A program made the position numbers and the translations under genes. Below the pieces are notes generated by a model that saw only the letters and a program-made list of their open reading frames with translations, had not been told where the DNA came from and ran no database searches. A stretch of DNA of 57,544 nt from Chloroflexi bacterium OHK40 (GTDB lineage Bacteria > Chloroflexota > Chloroflexia > Chloroflexales > Chloroflexaceae): assembly GCA_004367505.1 (NCBI GenBank), contig SFCB01000079.1, positions 1 through 57,544 on the forward strand, given 5' to 3'. Positions within the stretch are counted from its first letter, which is position 1. The number at the start of each line of letters is the position of its first letter. This document shows, in pieces, positions 35,493 through 42,911 of the stretch.

Positions 35493-36716
35493 TCAATAGG
35501 AGATCACCACTCGGGTGCCAACATCGGCCCACTCGTAGAGCCACTGGGCGTCCTCGATGCGCAGGTTGATGCAGCCGTGGGAGGGGCGCACGCCGGTGCC
35601 GTGGTTGTTGTGCCAGTAGGTGCCGTGGAGCGCAACGCCGCCCACCACATATTGCACCCAGGGAATGTTCGGCACGTCCCAGCATTCGCCGCCCATACAG
35701 CCAGCCATGCGCTGCATGTCGTACTTGCTGTAGATCGCGTAGTCGCCCACGGGGGTGTTAAAGCCGTCGCGGCCAGTGGCCACCGGGGCGCGGAAGACGA
35801 GCAGGTCACCCTCGTAGGCGCTGAGCCACTGCTCGCTGAGGCTCACCACGATCCGGCGCTCCCAGATCGCCGGGTCCCACACGCGTGAGCCGCTGAGCTG
35901 GGCCACGGGCGCGGTGTTGATGCGGCGCTGCTGGGCAAGCTGGCGGCCGAGGTCGCTCAGTTGCACTTCGAAGAGCGAGTTGAGGTTAAAGCCGTTCGCC
36001 GCCTGCATGCTGCGGAAAAAGGGTGGCAGATCCTCGGGGAAGTAGACGAACTTGGCGCGCTCGAAGTACTGCACGCTGCGGCCCTGCTCATCGACCGTCT
36101 CGCTGAGGGGGTAGCCGAAGATGGGCAGGCCGCCGCGCTGCTCCCAGAAGCGGCGAAACTCGCCCCAGAGCGTGTGGCGCGTCTCCTTGAAGTAGTAGCT
36201 GCCATTCTGCGGGTCGTCGATGCCGCCGGGCGCGCCCTGGATCTCGAGCATCTCGCGGCCCACCAGGCCGAGCTGTACCTGGGAGGGGGTACCCGCGTGC
36301 TCGGGGTGGTACTCGAAGCGGGCCCGCTCGAAGTACTGGACGATCCGGCCGTTTTCCACGAACTCCTCGGTGATCGGGTAGCCGAAGATCTGGAGCTGGC
36401 CGTTGGCGCGCCAGAAGTTCAAAAAGCCGCTGCGGTTGCTCAGGTGGTGGCCGGTCGCCGGGAAGTAGATCGTCTGCATCAGCGGCAGCAGCTCGGGGTT
36501 GACGGTGCCGATCTGCTGCGAGGCGCTGGCCCGCAGCGCCGCCTCACGGGCCTGGGCCTCGGCGACGGCGGCGCGCGCCTCGCGGTAGCTCATCGGGGCG
36601 GTGAAGTCGGCGGCGGGGTGGCGAGCCTCGGCGGCGCGCGACCAGATCGCCCCCATGGCGACGAGCAGGGCGATCAGCAACGTGGCCGTAGCGACCTTTG
36701 CACGGCGGGCACTCAT
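35493..36716 (-). CDS. L,D-transpeptidase (YkuD domain) with FGYP repeats
   Basis: A 407-aa exported protein. An N-terminal signal/anchor helix (about 7-28) is followed by two copies of a repeat seen around LNFWRANGQLQIFGYPITEE and FRRFWEQRGGLPIFGYPLSE, each continuing with VQYFERA-F-Y-PE. This repeat type is frequent in Chloroflexota surface proteins. The C-terminal YkuD domain (about 275-407) has HGTYWH and SHGCINLR with catalytic Cys382 and His380. It should form 3-3 peptidoglycan crosslinks or attach proteins to the wall. It is divergent from the B12-subunit gene. Confidence 0.93.
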   Translation of the reverse strand: MSARRAKVATATLLIALLVAMGAIWSRAAEARHPAADFTAPMSYREARAAVAEAQAREAALRASASQQIGTVNPELLPLMQTIYFPATGHHLSNRSGFLNFWRANGQLQIFGYPITEEFVENGRIVQYFERARFEYHPEHAGTPSQVQLGLVGREMLEIQGAPGGIDDPQNGSYYFKETRHTLWGEFRRFWEQRGGLPIFGYPLSETVDEQGRSVQYFERAKFVYFPEDLPPFFRSMQAANGFNLNSLFEVQLSDLGRQLAQQRRINTAPVAQLSGSRVWDPAIWERRIVVSLSEQWLSAYEGDLLVFRAPVATGRDGFNTPVGDYAIYSKYDMQRMAGCMGGECWDVPNIPWVQYVVGGVALHGTYWHNNHGTGVRPSHGCINLRIEDAQWLYEWADVGTRVVISY

Positions 36717-36882
36717 AGACGAACCTCGGTCTCGTAGCGGGGCTTTACAATGTAAGGTGAGCCTTGTGGGGCGCTAACCCCATTATATGCAAGAAGAACC
36801 GCTACGACCAGGGTGAAGTTCCTTGAGATTGTGTAAATAAAGGGCTGATCCGGAAGGGTGGCGGCCTACGTGAGGCTCGCCG

Positions 36883-36891
36883 TGGTATAAT
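36883..36891 (+). promoter_or_regulatory. Extended -10 for mutase subunit/MeaB operon
   Basis: TGGTATAAT (36883-36891) is a perfect extended -10, about 45 nt before the ATG at 36937. No -35 is evident. Confidence 0.6.
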
Positions 36892-36936
36892 TGATCCTAT
36901 CAGGCGCGGCAGGTGCATAGTGCCGAGGAGGGCCTC

Positions 36937-37344
36937 ATGGAGCGGAAAATCCGGGTGCTCGTCGCCAAACCTGGCCTCGACGGTCACGACCGTGGCGCCA
37001 AGGTGATCGCCCGGGCTCTGCGCGATGCTGGCATGGAGGTGATCTACACCGGCCTCCAGCAGACCCCGGAGATGATCGTCGAGGCCGCGCTCCAGGAGGA
37101 CGTGGACGTGATCGGGCTCTCCATTCTCTCCGGCGCCCATATGACCTTGCTCCCCAAAGTGACGCGGCTACTTAAAGAGCAGGGTATGGACGATGTGCTC
37201 GTAGTGGCCGGTGGGATTATCTCCGACGAGGACGCGGCGACGCTGAAGGCGCAGCACGGGATCGCCGCCGTCTTTGGGCCGGGCTCCTCCACCCACGAGA
37301 TCGTCAAGTTCATCCGCGAGAAGGCAGGCGTGGCGCGGGATTAG
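36937..37344 (+). CDS. Methylmalonyl-CoA mutase B12-binding subunit
   Basis: A 135-aa cobalamin-binding domain. The base-off motif D15-G-H17-D-R-G is in [10 protein letters not shown], with His17 the axial cobalt ligand, followed by [10 protein letters not shown] and [11 protein letters not shown], which line the nucleotide tail pocket. It corresponds to the C-terminal domain of methylmalonyl-CoA mutase encoded as a separate small subunit, as in archaea and some bacteria; the catalytic large subunit is not in the window. MeaB follows after 19 bp. GAGGAGG precedes ATG 36937. An acyl-CoA mutase with another substrate is possible. Confidence 0.92.
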   Translation: MERKIRVLVAKPGLDGHDRGAKVIARALRDAGMEVIYTGLQQTPEMIVEAALQEDVDVIGLSILSGAHMTLLPKVTRLLKEQGMDDVLVVAGGIISDEDAATLKAQHGIAAVFGPGSSTHEIVKFIREKAGVARD

Positions 37345-37363
37345 TTAAGGGTTCGGTTGGCCG

Positions 37364-38299
37364 ATGGATCCCAGCAGCCTCATTCCTCGCCTGCAGGATG
37401 GCGACCGCCGCGCCCTCGCCCGGGCCATCACGATTGTCGAGACCGGGGGGCCGCCCGCGCGGGCACTCCTCGCCGCCGCTTACCCCCACGCCGGCGCCGC
37501 CCACCTGGTGGGGATTACCGGGCCGCCTGGCGCTGGCAAGAGTACCCTTGTTACCGCCCTGGCCCAGGAGTGGCGCCGCCGTGGCGTCCGGGTCGGTATT
37601 ATTGCCGTGGACCCCACCTCGCCCTACAGCGGTGGCGCGGTGCTCGGCGACCGTATCCGCATGCAGGCCCTCGGTGGCGATCCTGGTGTCTTCATCCGCT
37701 CGATGGCCAGCCGTGGGCGCCTCGGTGGCCTGGCCCGCGCCACCGCCGATGCCGCCGTCCTGCTCGATGCTGCCAGATTCCAGGTGGTGTTGATCGAGAC
37801 AGTGGGCGCTGGTCAGGGCGAGGTGGATATCGCGCGCGCCGCCCGGACGACGGTGGTGGTTGAGGTGCCTGGCATGGGCGACGATGTGCAGAGCATTAAG
37901 GCCGGGATGCTCGAGGTCGCCGATCTCTTTGTGGTGAATAAGGCCGACCGCGAGGGCGCCGACAAGACGGTGCGCCAGCTGCGGGCTATGTTGCACCTGG
38001 CACCCCACGCGCCCGGGGCCTGGGAGCCGCCCGTGCTCACCGCCGTCGCTACGGCTGGCCAGGGCGCCGACGCGATCGTCGATGCCGTTGCCCGCCACGC
38101 GGCCCACCTGGAGGCCCGTGGCGTAGCCGGCGCCCATGCCCATGCCGCTGCCGAGCGTGAGTTGGCCGCCGCCGTCCAGGAGCTCGCCCTCGAGCGCGCG
38201 CGCGGGCCCGCCTGGGAGGACCTCGTTGCCCGGGTGGCCGCCCGCGAGCGTGATCCCTACGGCGCCGCCGAGGAGCTCCTGCGCGCCGCCGGCATCTGA
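37364..38299 (+). CDS. meaB: MeaB/ArgK-family G3E GTPase
   Basis: A 311-aa GTPase chaperone of methylmalonyl-CoA mutase that gates cobalamin loading and protects the mutase. The P-loop is GPPGAGKS (53-60); IAVDPTSPYSGGAVLGDRIR and IETVGAGQGEVDIA are family blocks, and VVNKADREGAD is the guanine-specific NKAD motif. It directly follows the mutase B12-binding subunit gene, confirming the role. The C-terminal dimerisation arm is present. Length is typical for the family. Confidence 0.95.
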   Translation: MDPSSLIPRLQDGDRRALARAITIVETGGPPARALLAAAYPHAGAAHLVGITGPPGAGKSTLVTALAQEWRRRGVRVGIIAVDPTSPYSGGAVLGDRIRMQALGGDPGVFIRSMASRGRLGGLARATADAAVLLDAARFQVVLIETVGAGQGEVDIARAARTTVVVEVPGMGDDVQSIKAGMLEVADLFVVNKADREGADKTVRQLRAMLHLAPHAPGAWEPPVLTAVATAGQGADAIVDAVARHAAHLEARGVAGAHAHAAAERELAAAVQELALERARGPAWEDLVARVAARERDPYGAAEELLRAAGI

Positions 38300-38389
38300 G
38301 TGCTGGAACCGCAGGAATCGGGCGGCACCGTGATGAGTGGCGCCACGGGGTGTCTCCCCGAACGTCGATGGCGCCAGAGCGAGCGCATC

Positions 38390-38902
38390 ATGCACCTGAC
38401 CAGAGCGATCGAACGGCTGGAAGCACAGGCCGTGCCGATCACGGCCCTGCTTGCCGACGTGACGGACGAACAGGCTCGCTGGAAGCCCGCGCCAGACCAG
38501 TGGTCGCTGCTGGAGGTTGCCTGCCATTTGCTGGATGAGGAGCGGGAGGATTTTCGCCAGCGGCTGGACCTCATCTTGCGCCAGCCGGACGCGGAATGGC
38601 CGCCGATCGATCCCGAAGGGTGGGTGACGGCCCGCGCCTACAACCAGCAGGATCTGGCCGCTACCCTGGCCGCGTGGCGCGAGGAGCGCCGACGCTCGCT
38701 GGCCTGGCTTCGTGGCCTCGCTAACCCGGACCTCGACGCCTCCCGGCGCCACCCCGCCGGCTTCGAGTTGCGCGCCGGCGACCTGCTGGCCGCTTGGGTG
38801 GCCCACGATCTCCTGCATCTGCGCCAGCTCGTGGAGCTCCACTACGCCTTGACCACCCGTCAGGCGGCGCCGTACGCGGTAGCCTACGCGGGGGATTGGT
38901 AG
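38390..38902 (+). CDS. DinB-like four-helix protein
   Basis: A 170-aa all-helical protein of the DinB/YfiT superfamily. It has WKPAPDQWSLLEVACHLLDEE and, near the end, AAWVAHDLLHLRQL with histidines placed for the usual three-His metal site (H in CHLLDE, and in AHDLLHLRQ). Members are metal-dependent enzymes or thiol transferases of unclear substrate. ATG 38390 is preferred over earlier in-frame codons because family homology begins there. It may be cotranscribed with meaB. Confidence 0.85.
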   Translation: MHLTRAIERLEAQAVPITALLADVTDEQARWKPAPDQWSLLEVACHLLDEEREDFRQRLDLILRQPDAEWPPIDPEGWVTARAYNQQDLAATLAAWREERRRSLAWLRGLANPDLDASRRHPAGFELRAGDLLAAWVAHDLLHLRQLVELHYALTTRQAAPYAVAYAGDW

Positions 38903-39063
38903 GGCCTGCAGTGCCAGACCAGGCTCCGGGATGGCGCGGGCTCTCCTCACCGCGCGAGGACAGGGGGTTGCCGGATGTGCCTGCCCCCCGAAGACAGACT
39001 CGACTTGCATCTCGACTCTGCTCGCGCTACACTCCCTTTAGACGGTGGACCGAACGCACACAC

Positions 39064-39110
39064 GGGAGCGCAATCGCGAAGCGTGATGCGGGCGGGACGC
39101 CCGCGCTCCC
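39064..39110. repeat. Nested GC inverted repeats
   Basis: GGGAGCGC (39064-39071) pairs with GCGCTCCC (39103-39110), and inside it GCGGGCG-GGA-CGCCCGC (39088-39104) forms a 7-bp hairpin. It looks like a dispersed intergenic repeat. Confidence 0.55.
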
Positions 39111-39194
39111 AGGCCGGGCAGCAGACCCGGATGAGATTGTTATAGCAAGCATCAGTGCTCAGTGGGCGCCCCCAGGAGCCATAAAATCAGATCA

Positions 39195-40694
39195 ATGTCA
39201 TTCCGCGCCCGCCTCACCCTCGCCTATACCGGTTTCTTCGCCCTGGCCCTGCTCCTGCTGGGCTGCGGAATCTACTTTTCCGTGCGCCAGTCGCTGTTTG
39301 CCGGGGTCAACCGGGATCTGTGGGCGGCCACGCGCCAGGTGCGGGCGATCTTCAATGCCGGCGGCCTCGAACCGCGCCGCACCTCCAGCGGCGAGCTCGG
39401 GCTCTACCTGCGCAGCGAGTTCATTAAGATCTTTAACAACCCCAACCTCGGCGCGCAGGTCTTTAACGTGCAGGGCGACCTGCTGAACAGCACCCCGAAC
39501 CTTGATGGTCGCGAGATCCCCCTCGCCGATGGGGCACTGGCCCTCGGCCCCGAGGATGTGAGCACGGGCCACCTGACCACCCGTGAGTTCGACGGCCTGC
39601 GCATGGAGTCGCTGGTGACTCCGCTGGTGCTGGACAGCAACAACCGGGTCGTCGGCTTTCTGCAGATCTCGCGCCCACTCAAGGATGTCGAGCAGACCCT
39701 CAGCACGCTCACGTGGATCCTGCTCGGCGGCGGCGCGATTGCCCTGATGCTCAGCGCCGCCGGCGCGGCCCTGCTTTCCAGCCGGGCACTCAAGCCGATC
39801 GACGAGATCACCCGCACCGCCCAGGGGATCGCCCGCGCCGAGGATCTTGGCCAGCGCGTGCCGGTGCCCCCCCACCAGGATGAGCTCCACCGCCTGAGCG
39901 TGACGATCAATGATCTTCTGGCCCGCCTGGAGAACCTCTTCACCACCCAGCGGCGCTTCGTGGCGGATGTGAGCCACGAGCTGCGTACCCCCCTCGCGGC
40001 CATGCAAGGCAATCTCGAGGTGCTCGATCGTGGCGGCCTCAAGAACCCCGATCTGGCCGCGGAGGCCGTCGCCGATATGCGCCGTGAGACCGCCCGGCTG
40101 ATCCGCATGGTCAACGACCTGCTCCTGCTGGCCCAGAGCGACGCCCGGGTGCAGATCCGCAATGAGCCCCTAGAGCTCGATACCCTGATGCTCGAGGTCT
40201 ACCGCGAACTGCGGCCCCTCGCCGGGGAGGTGAGCCTGCGGATCGGCTCGGAGGATCAGGTGACGGTGACCGGCGATCGCGACCGGCTCAAGCAGGCCTT
40301 GCTGAATCTGGGCGTGAATGCGCTCCAGTACACACCAGCCGGTGGGGTGATCACCCTTGGCCTGGAGCAGCGCGACGGGTTTGCGCTCCTCACCGTGGCC
40401 GACACCGGCGTGGGCATCAGCGAGGAGGATCTGCCCCACGTCTTTGAGCGCTTCTACCGGGCCGATCCCTCCCGCTCGCGCTACAGCGGCGGAGCCGGCC
40501 TCGGGCTCTCGATTGTCCGGCGGGTGGCCGAGGCCCATAACGGCTATGCCACCGTTGCCAGCATCCCCGGCCGTGGGAGCACTTTCGCGATCTGGCTGCC
40601 GCTGCCGCCCGGAACATCCCCCGCCGAGCCGGAGCCTATGCCCGCCGAAGCGCCGGAACTGGCACCCGCCACGAGTTGGGCTCGCGAGGCCTAG
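39195..40694 (+). CDS. Orphan sensor histidine kinase
   Basis: A 499-aa membrane kinase. Helix 1 spans about residues 8-28, an extracytoplasmic sensor of about 140 residues follows, helix 2 is about 177-200 (WILLGGGAIALMLSAAGA), then a HAMP linker. The kinase core has SHELRTPLA with His261, NLGVNALQYTP, ADTGVGISEEDL, FERFYRAD and GAGLGLSIV. It ends in a proline/glutamate-rich tail. No response regulator lies next to it; both neighbours are unrelated genes. It must signal to a regulator elsewhere. ATG 39195 begins directly at the first helix. Confidence 0.92.
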   Translation: MSFRARLTLAYTGFFALALLLLGCGIYFSVRQSLFAGVNRDLWAATRQVRAIFNAGGLEPRRTSSGELGLYLRSEFIKIFNNPNLGAQVFNVQGDLLNSTPNLDGREIPLADGALALGPEDVSTGHLTTREFDGLRMESLVTPLVLDSNNRVVGFLQISRPLKDVEQTLSTLTWILLGGGAIALMLSAAGAALLSSRALKPIDEITRTAQGIARAEDLGQRVPVPPHQDELHRLSVTINDLLARLENLFTTQRRFVADVSHELRTPLAAMQGNLEVLDRGGLKNPDLAAEAVADMRRETARLIRMVNDLLLLAQSDARVQIRNEPLELDTLMLEVYRELRPLAGEVSLRIGSEDQVTVTGDRDRLKQALLNLGVNALQYTPAGGVITLGLEQRDGFALLTVADTGVGISEEDLPHVFERFYRADPSRSRYSGGAGLGLSIVRRVAEAHNGYATVASIPGRGSTFAIWLPLPPGTSPAEPEPMPAEAPELAPATSWAREA

Positions 40695-40723
40695 CATCCC
40701 CAGGGGCCACATGGCCCGGCATC

Positions 40724-40732
40724 TGGTACAAT
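40724..40732 (+). promoter_or_regulatory. Extended -10 for phosphoesterase gene
   Basis: TGGTACAAT (40724-40732) lies 32 nt before the ATG at 40765. Confidence 0.55.
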
Positions 40733-40764
40733 GATGCGACTATCCGCATTCAGAACCAGATGCA

Positions 40765-41424
40765 ATGATGCGAATCCTGACGATCAGCGACGAGATCGTA
40801 CCGGCGATCTACAGCCTCAATGTCAAACAGCGCTTCCATGACGTAGACTTCGTGCTCAGTTGCGGCGACCTGCCGTTTTACTATATCGAGTTTGTGGTTA
40901 CGATGCTCGGCGTGCCCGTGTTCTACGTCTTCGGGAACCACGACGGGCCGGAGATCCAGCACGGCGGTGTGGAGATTACCGAGGCGCGTGGCGCGATCAA
41001 CCTGGATGGCCGTGGGGTGCGCCATAGGGGGCTGAGCATCGCCGGGCTCGGTGGCTGCCTGCGCTACAAGCCCGATGCCGTGCATATGTACACCGACCCC
41101 GAGATGATGCGTCGCTGCTGGCGCCTCGTGCCGTGGATGTTGTTCAACAACTATCGCTACGGGCGTTACCTCGATATCCTGATCACCCACGCGCCGCCGC
41201 TGGGCATCCACAATGGTCCCGATTACCCCCACCGGGGCTTCCGCGCCTTTCTCTGGATGATGGACCGGTTCCGCCCGCGCTACCTCATCCACGGCCATAT
41301 TCACCTTTCCTACGGGTATGATAGCGGTGTGGAGAGCCTGTACCACGAGACGATGGTGATCAATACGGCTGGCCATCGTGTGCTGGATGTCGAGCCCGCT
41401 GAGGCACTTGTGAAAAAAGGTTGA
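40765..41424 (+). CDS. Calcineurin-like metallophosphoesterase
   Basis: A 219-aa metallophosphoesterase. Metal-binding blocks are LTISDE near the N-terminus, SCGDLPFYYIEF, FGNHDGPE, ITHAPPLGIHN and HGHIHLSYGYD, in the order of the superfamily; the first block has SDE-I where SD-H is more common. It could act on a nucleotide, phosphoprotein or phospholipid. The start is one of two adjacent ATGs. It is preceded by an extended -10. Confidence 0.85.
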   Translation: MMRILTISDEIVPAIYSLNVKQRFHDVDFVLSCGDLPFYYIEFVVTMLGVPVFYVFGNHDGPEIQHGGVEITEARGAINLDGRGVRHRGLSIAGLGGCLRYKPDAVHMYTDPEMMRRCWRLVPWMLFNNYRYGRYLDILITHAPPLGIHNGPDYPHRGFRAFLWMMDRFRPRYLIHGHIHLSYGYDSGVESLYHETMVINTAGHRVLDVEPAEALVKKG

Positions 41425-41441
41425 ACAGGCAACGGTTGCTC

Positions 41442-41470
41442 TTGAAAAGATCTCCAGGTTGTGCTAGGCT
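41442..41470 (+). promoter_or_regulatory. Promoter before ParB-like gene
   Basis: TTGAAA (41442-41447) and TAGGCT (41465-41470) are 17 bp apart, about 100 nt before the ParB-like start. Confidence 0.5.
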
Positions 41471-41570
41471 GGCGGTGCGTGTGTGACAAGGAGTAGCAGG
41501 CTACGAGCGATCGGTCAAGGAGCGACGGATACCACACGAGGACGTGCGACGTGGCCAGGAGCAGACGGCA

Positions 41571-42497
41571 GTGTCCTGGATCAGCCACATCACCCGTGAA
41601 GATTTCAACCGCGCCCGGCGGAAGGCGTTCCTGTCGCAACTGCTCGCGATCGTTACCCGATCGGCGAACGAGCTCCTGAGCTTCGAAGAGGTGCGGGCGC
41701 GCCTCAACGTCCGGGGCCAACATTACCTTGGCCCCCAGACCGTCCCTCTTGACCATATTGTCGGCAGCGAGGGCCGCTACGCGGACTTCAACCGGCAGTT
41801 TGCCCCCCGCCACGACGCGACGAAGTTTCGCTGGATGTCGATCGACCGCGCTCACCACGAGGCGGTGCCCCTCCCCGCCATCGAGCTCTACAAGCTCGGC
41901 GATATCTACTTCGTTAAGGATGGCAACCACCGCGTCTCCGTGGCCCGCCAGCAGGGCCAGCAGGAGATCGACGCGCTGGTGACCGAGCTGGTGGTGGATG
42001 TGCCCCTCGCCCCTAACCTGAGCATGCGCGACCTGCTGCTCAAGGAGGAGTATAGCGACTTCCTGGCCTGGACAGACCTGGCCGTGCTGCGGCCGGAGCA
42101 ACGGATTGAGTTCAGCGAGCCGGGCGGCTACCTGGATCTGGTGACGCATATCAACGGCCACCGCTACTACATGGGCCTGGAGCGGGGCGCGCCAGTGGAG
42201 CGGGAGGAGGCCGTAGCCGCCTGGTACGACACGGTCTATATGCCGGTTATCCAGGTGATCCGCGATACCGGCACGCTGGCCGCTTTCCCTGGCCGCACCG
42301 AGGCCGATCTTTATCGCTGGATTATGGATCACCGCTGGTATCTGCGTGAGCGTAATGGCGGCGCGGACCCGGGGCCGCTGGTGGCGGTTGAGGACTATGT
42401 GCGCATGTTCGGGCGCAAGAGCCTGACCGAGCACACCGAGCGTTTGTTGCGGGGCCTGTTCGAGGCGGTGGTGCCGACACCCCGTTCGGCGGCCTAG
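41571..42497 (+). CDS. ParB-like nuclease-fold protein (hypothetical)
   Basis: A 308-aa soluble protein. The central segment, with VPLPAIELYKLGDIYFVKDG followed by NHRVSVAR, matches the ParB/sulfiredoxin-like fold motif (xxDGNHR). The rest, including HITREDFNRARRKAFLSQL at the start and a C-terminal helical part, belongs to a family I know only as uncharacterised ParB-like or DUF4032-type proteins in Chloroflexota and Actinobacteria. The start GTG 41571 has AGGAG 10 nt upstream; GTG 41544 is an alternative. It is monocistronic, followed by a hairpin. No plasmid-partition genes are nearby, so a chromosome-segregation role is not implied. Confidence 0.7.
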   Translation: MSWISHITREDFNRARRKAFLSQLLAIVTRSANELLSFEEVRARLNVRGQHYLGPQTVPLDHIVGSEGRYADFNRQFAPRHDATKFRWMSIDRAHHEAVPLPAIELYKLGDIYFVKDGNHRVSVARQQGQQEIDALVTELVVDVPLAPNLSMRDLLLKEEYSDFLAWTDLAVLRPEQRIEFSEPGGYLDLVTHINGHRYYMGLERGAPVEREEAVAAWYDTVYMPVIQVIRDTGTLAAFPGRTEADLYRWIMDHRWYLRERNGGADPGPLVAVEDYVRMFGRKSLTEHTERLLRGLFEAVVPTPRSAA

Positions 42498-42911
42498 CGC
42501 AGCGGTTGTGCCATCAGCGCCGCGATGAGAGGACCGGCACGTGGTGCGATCAGCTCACAGCGGTATCGCGTTGCCCGGGCGTCCTACACGCCCGGCGCGC
42601 ACACCACGGGCGAGCGTCCTGTGACGCTGGCCCGTGCCGGCGCGCTCCGGCCTCGCAGGTCGCCTGGTTTGGCTCCCACGGCGCAAGAATCGGAACACCA
42701 CGCTCGATACCTTGCCGACGCCGCGCGCTACGTCCCTGCATTTGCGACCGAACGATGGTTGTAGTTCGATTGGGTGCGAGGCTCGGTAATCCTGAGCCGT
42801 CTGTGGCACGGTTCCTCACCCGGGTGAGTGGCGGGAATGCGGCGGGGGAGCTGCGCTATAATGGGCGCCGCTGGCCACCCGGGAGCCGCCCGTAAGCAGA
42901 ATGCCACCCGC
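42498..42911. other. 414-bp gene-free stretch
   Basis: Only short chance frames are seen. It holds a hairpin at 42575-42595 and a TATAAT at 42857-42862 that is the likely -10 for the membrane glycosyltransferase gene. Confidence 0.55.
42575..42595. terminator. 8-bp GC hairpin after ParB-like gene
   Basis: CCGGGCGT-CCTAC-ACGCCCGG forms a perfect stem 78 nt after the ParB-like stop. There is no T-tract. Confidence 0.45.

Noticed and set aside
36717-36936. Cobalamin riboswitch before the mutase subunit
   Set aside because: No B12-box-like sequence was found and the leader after the -10 is only about 40 nt.
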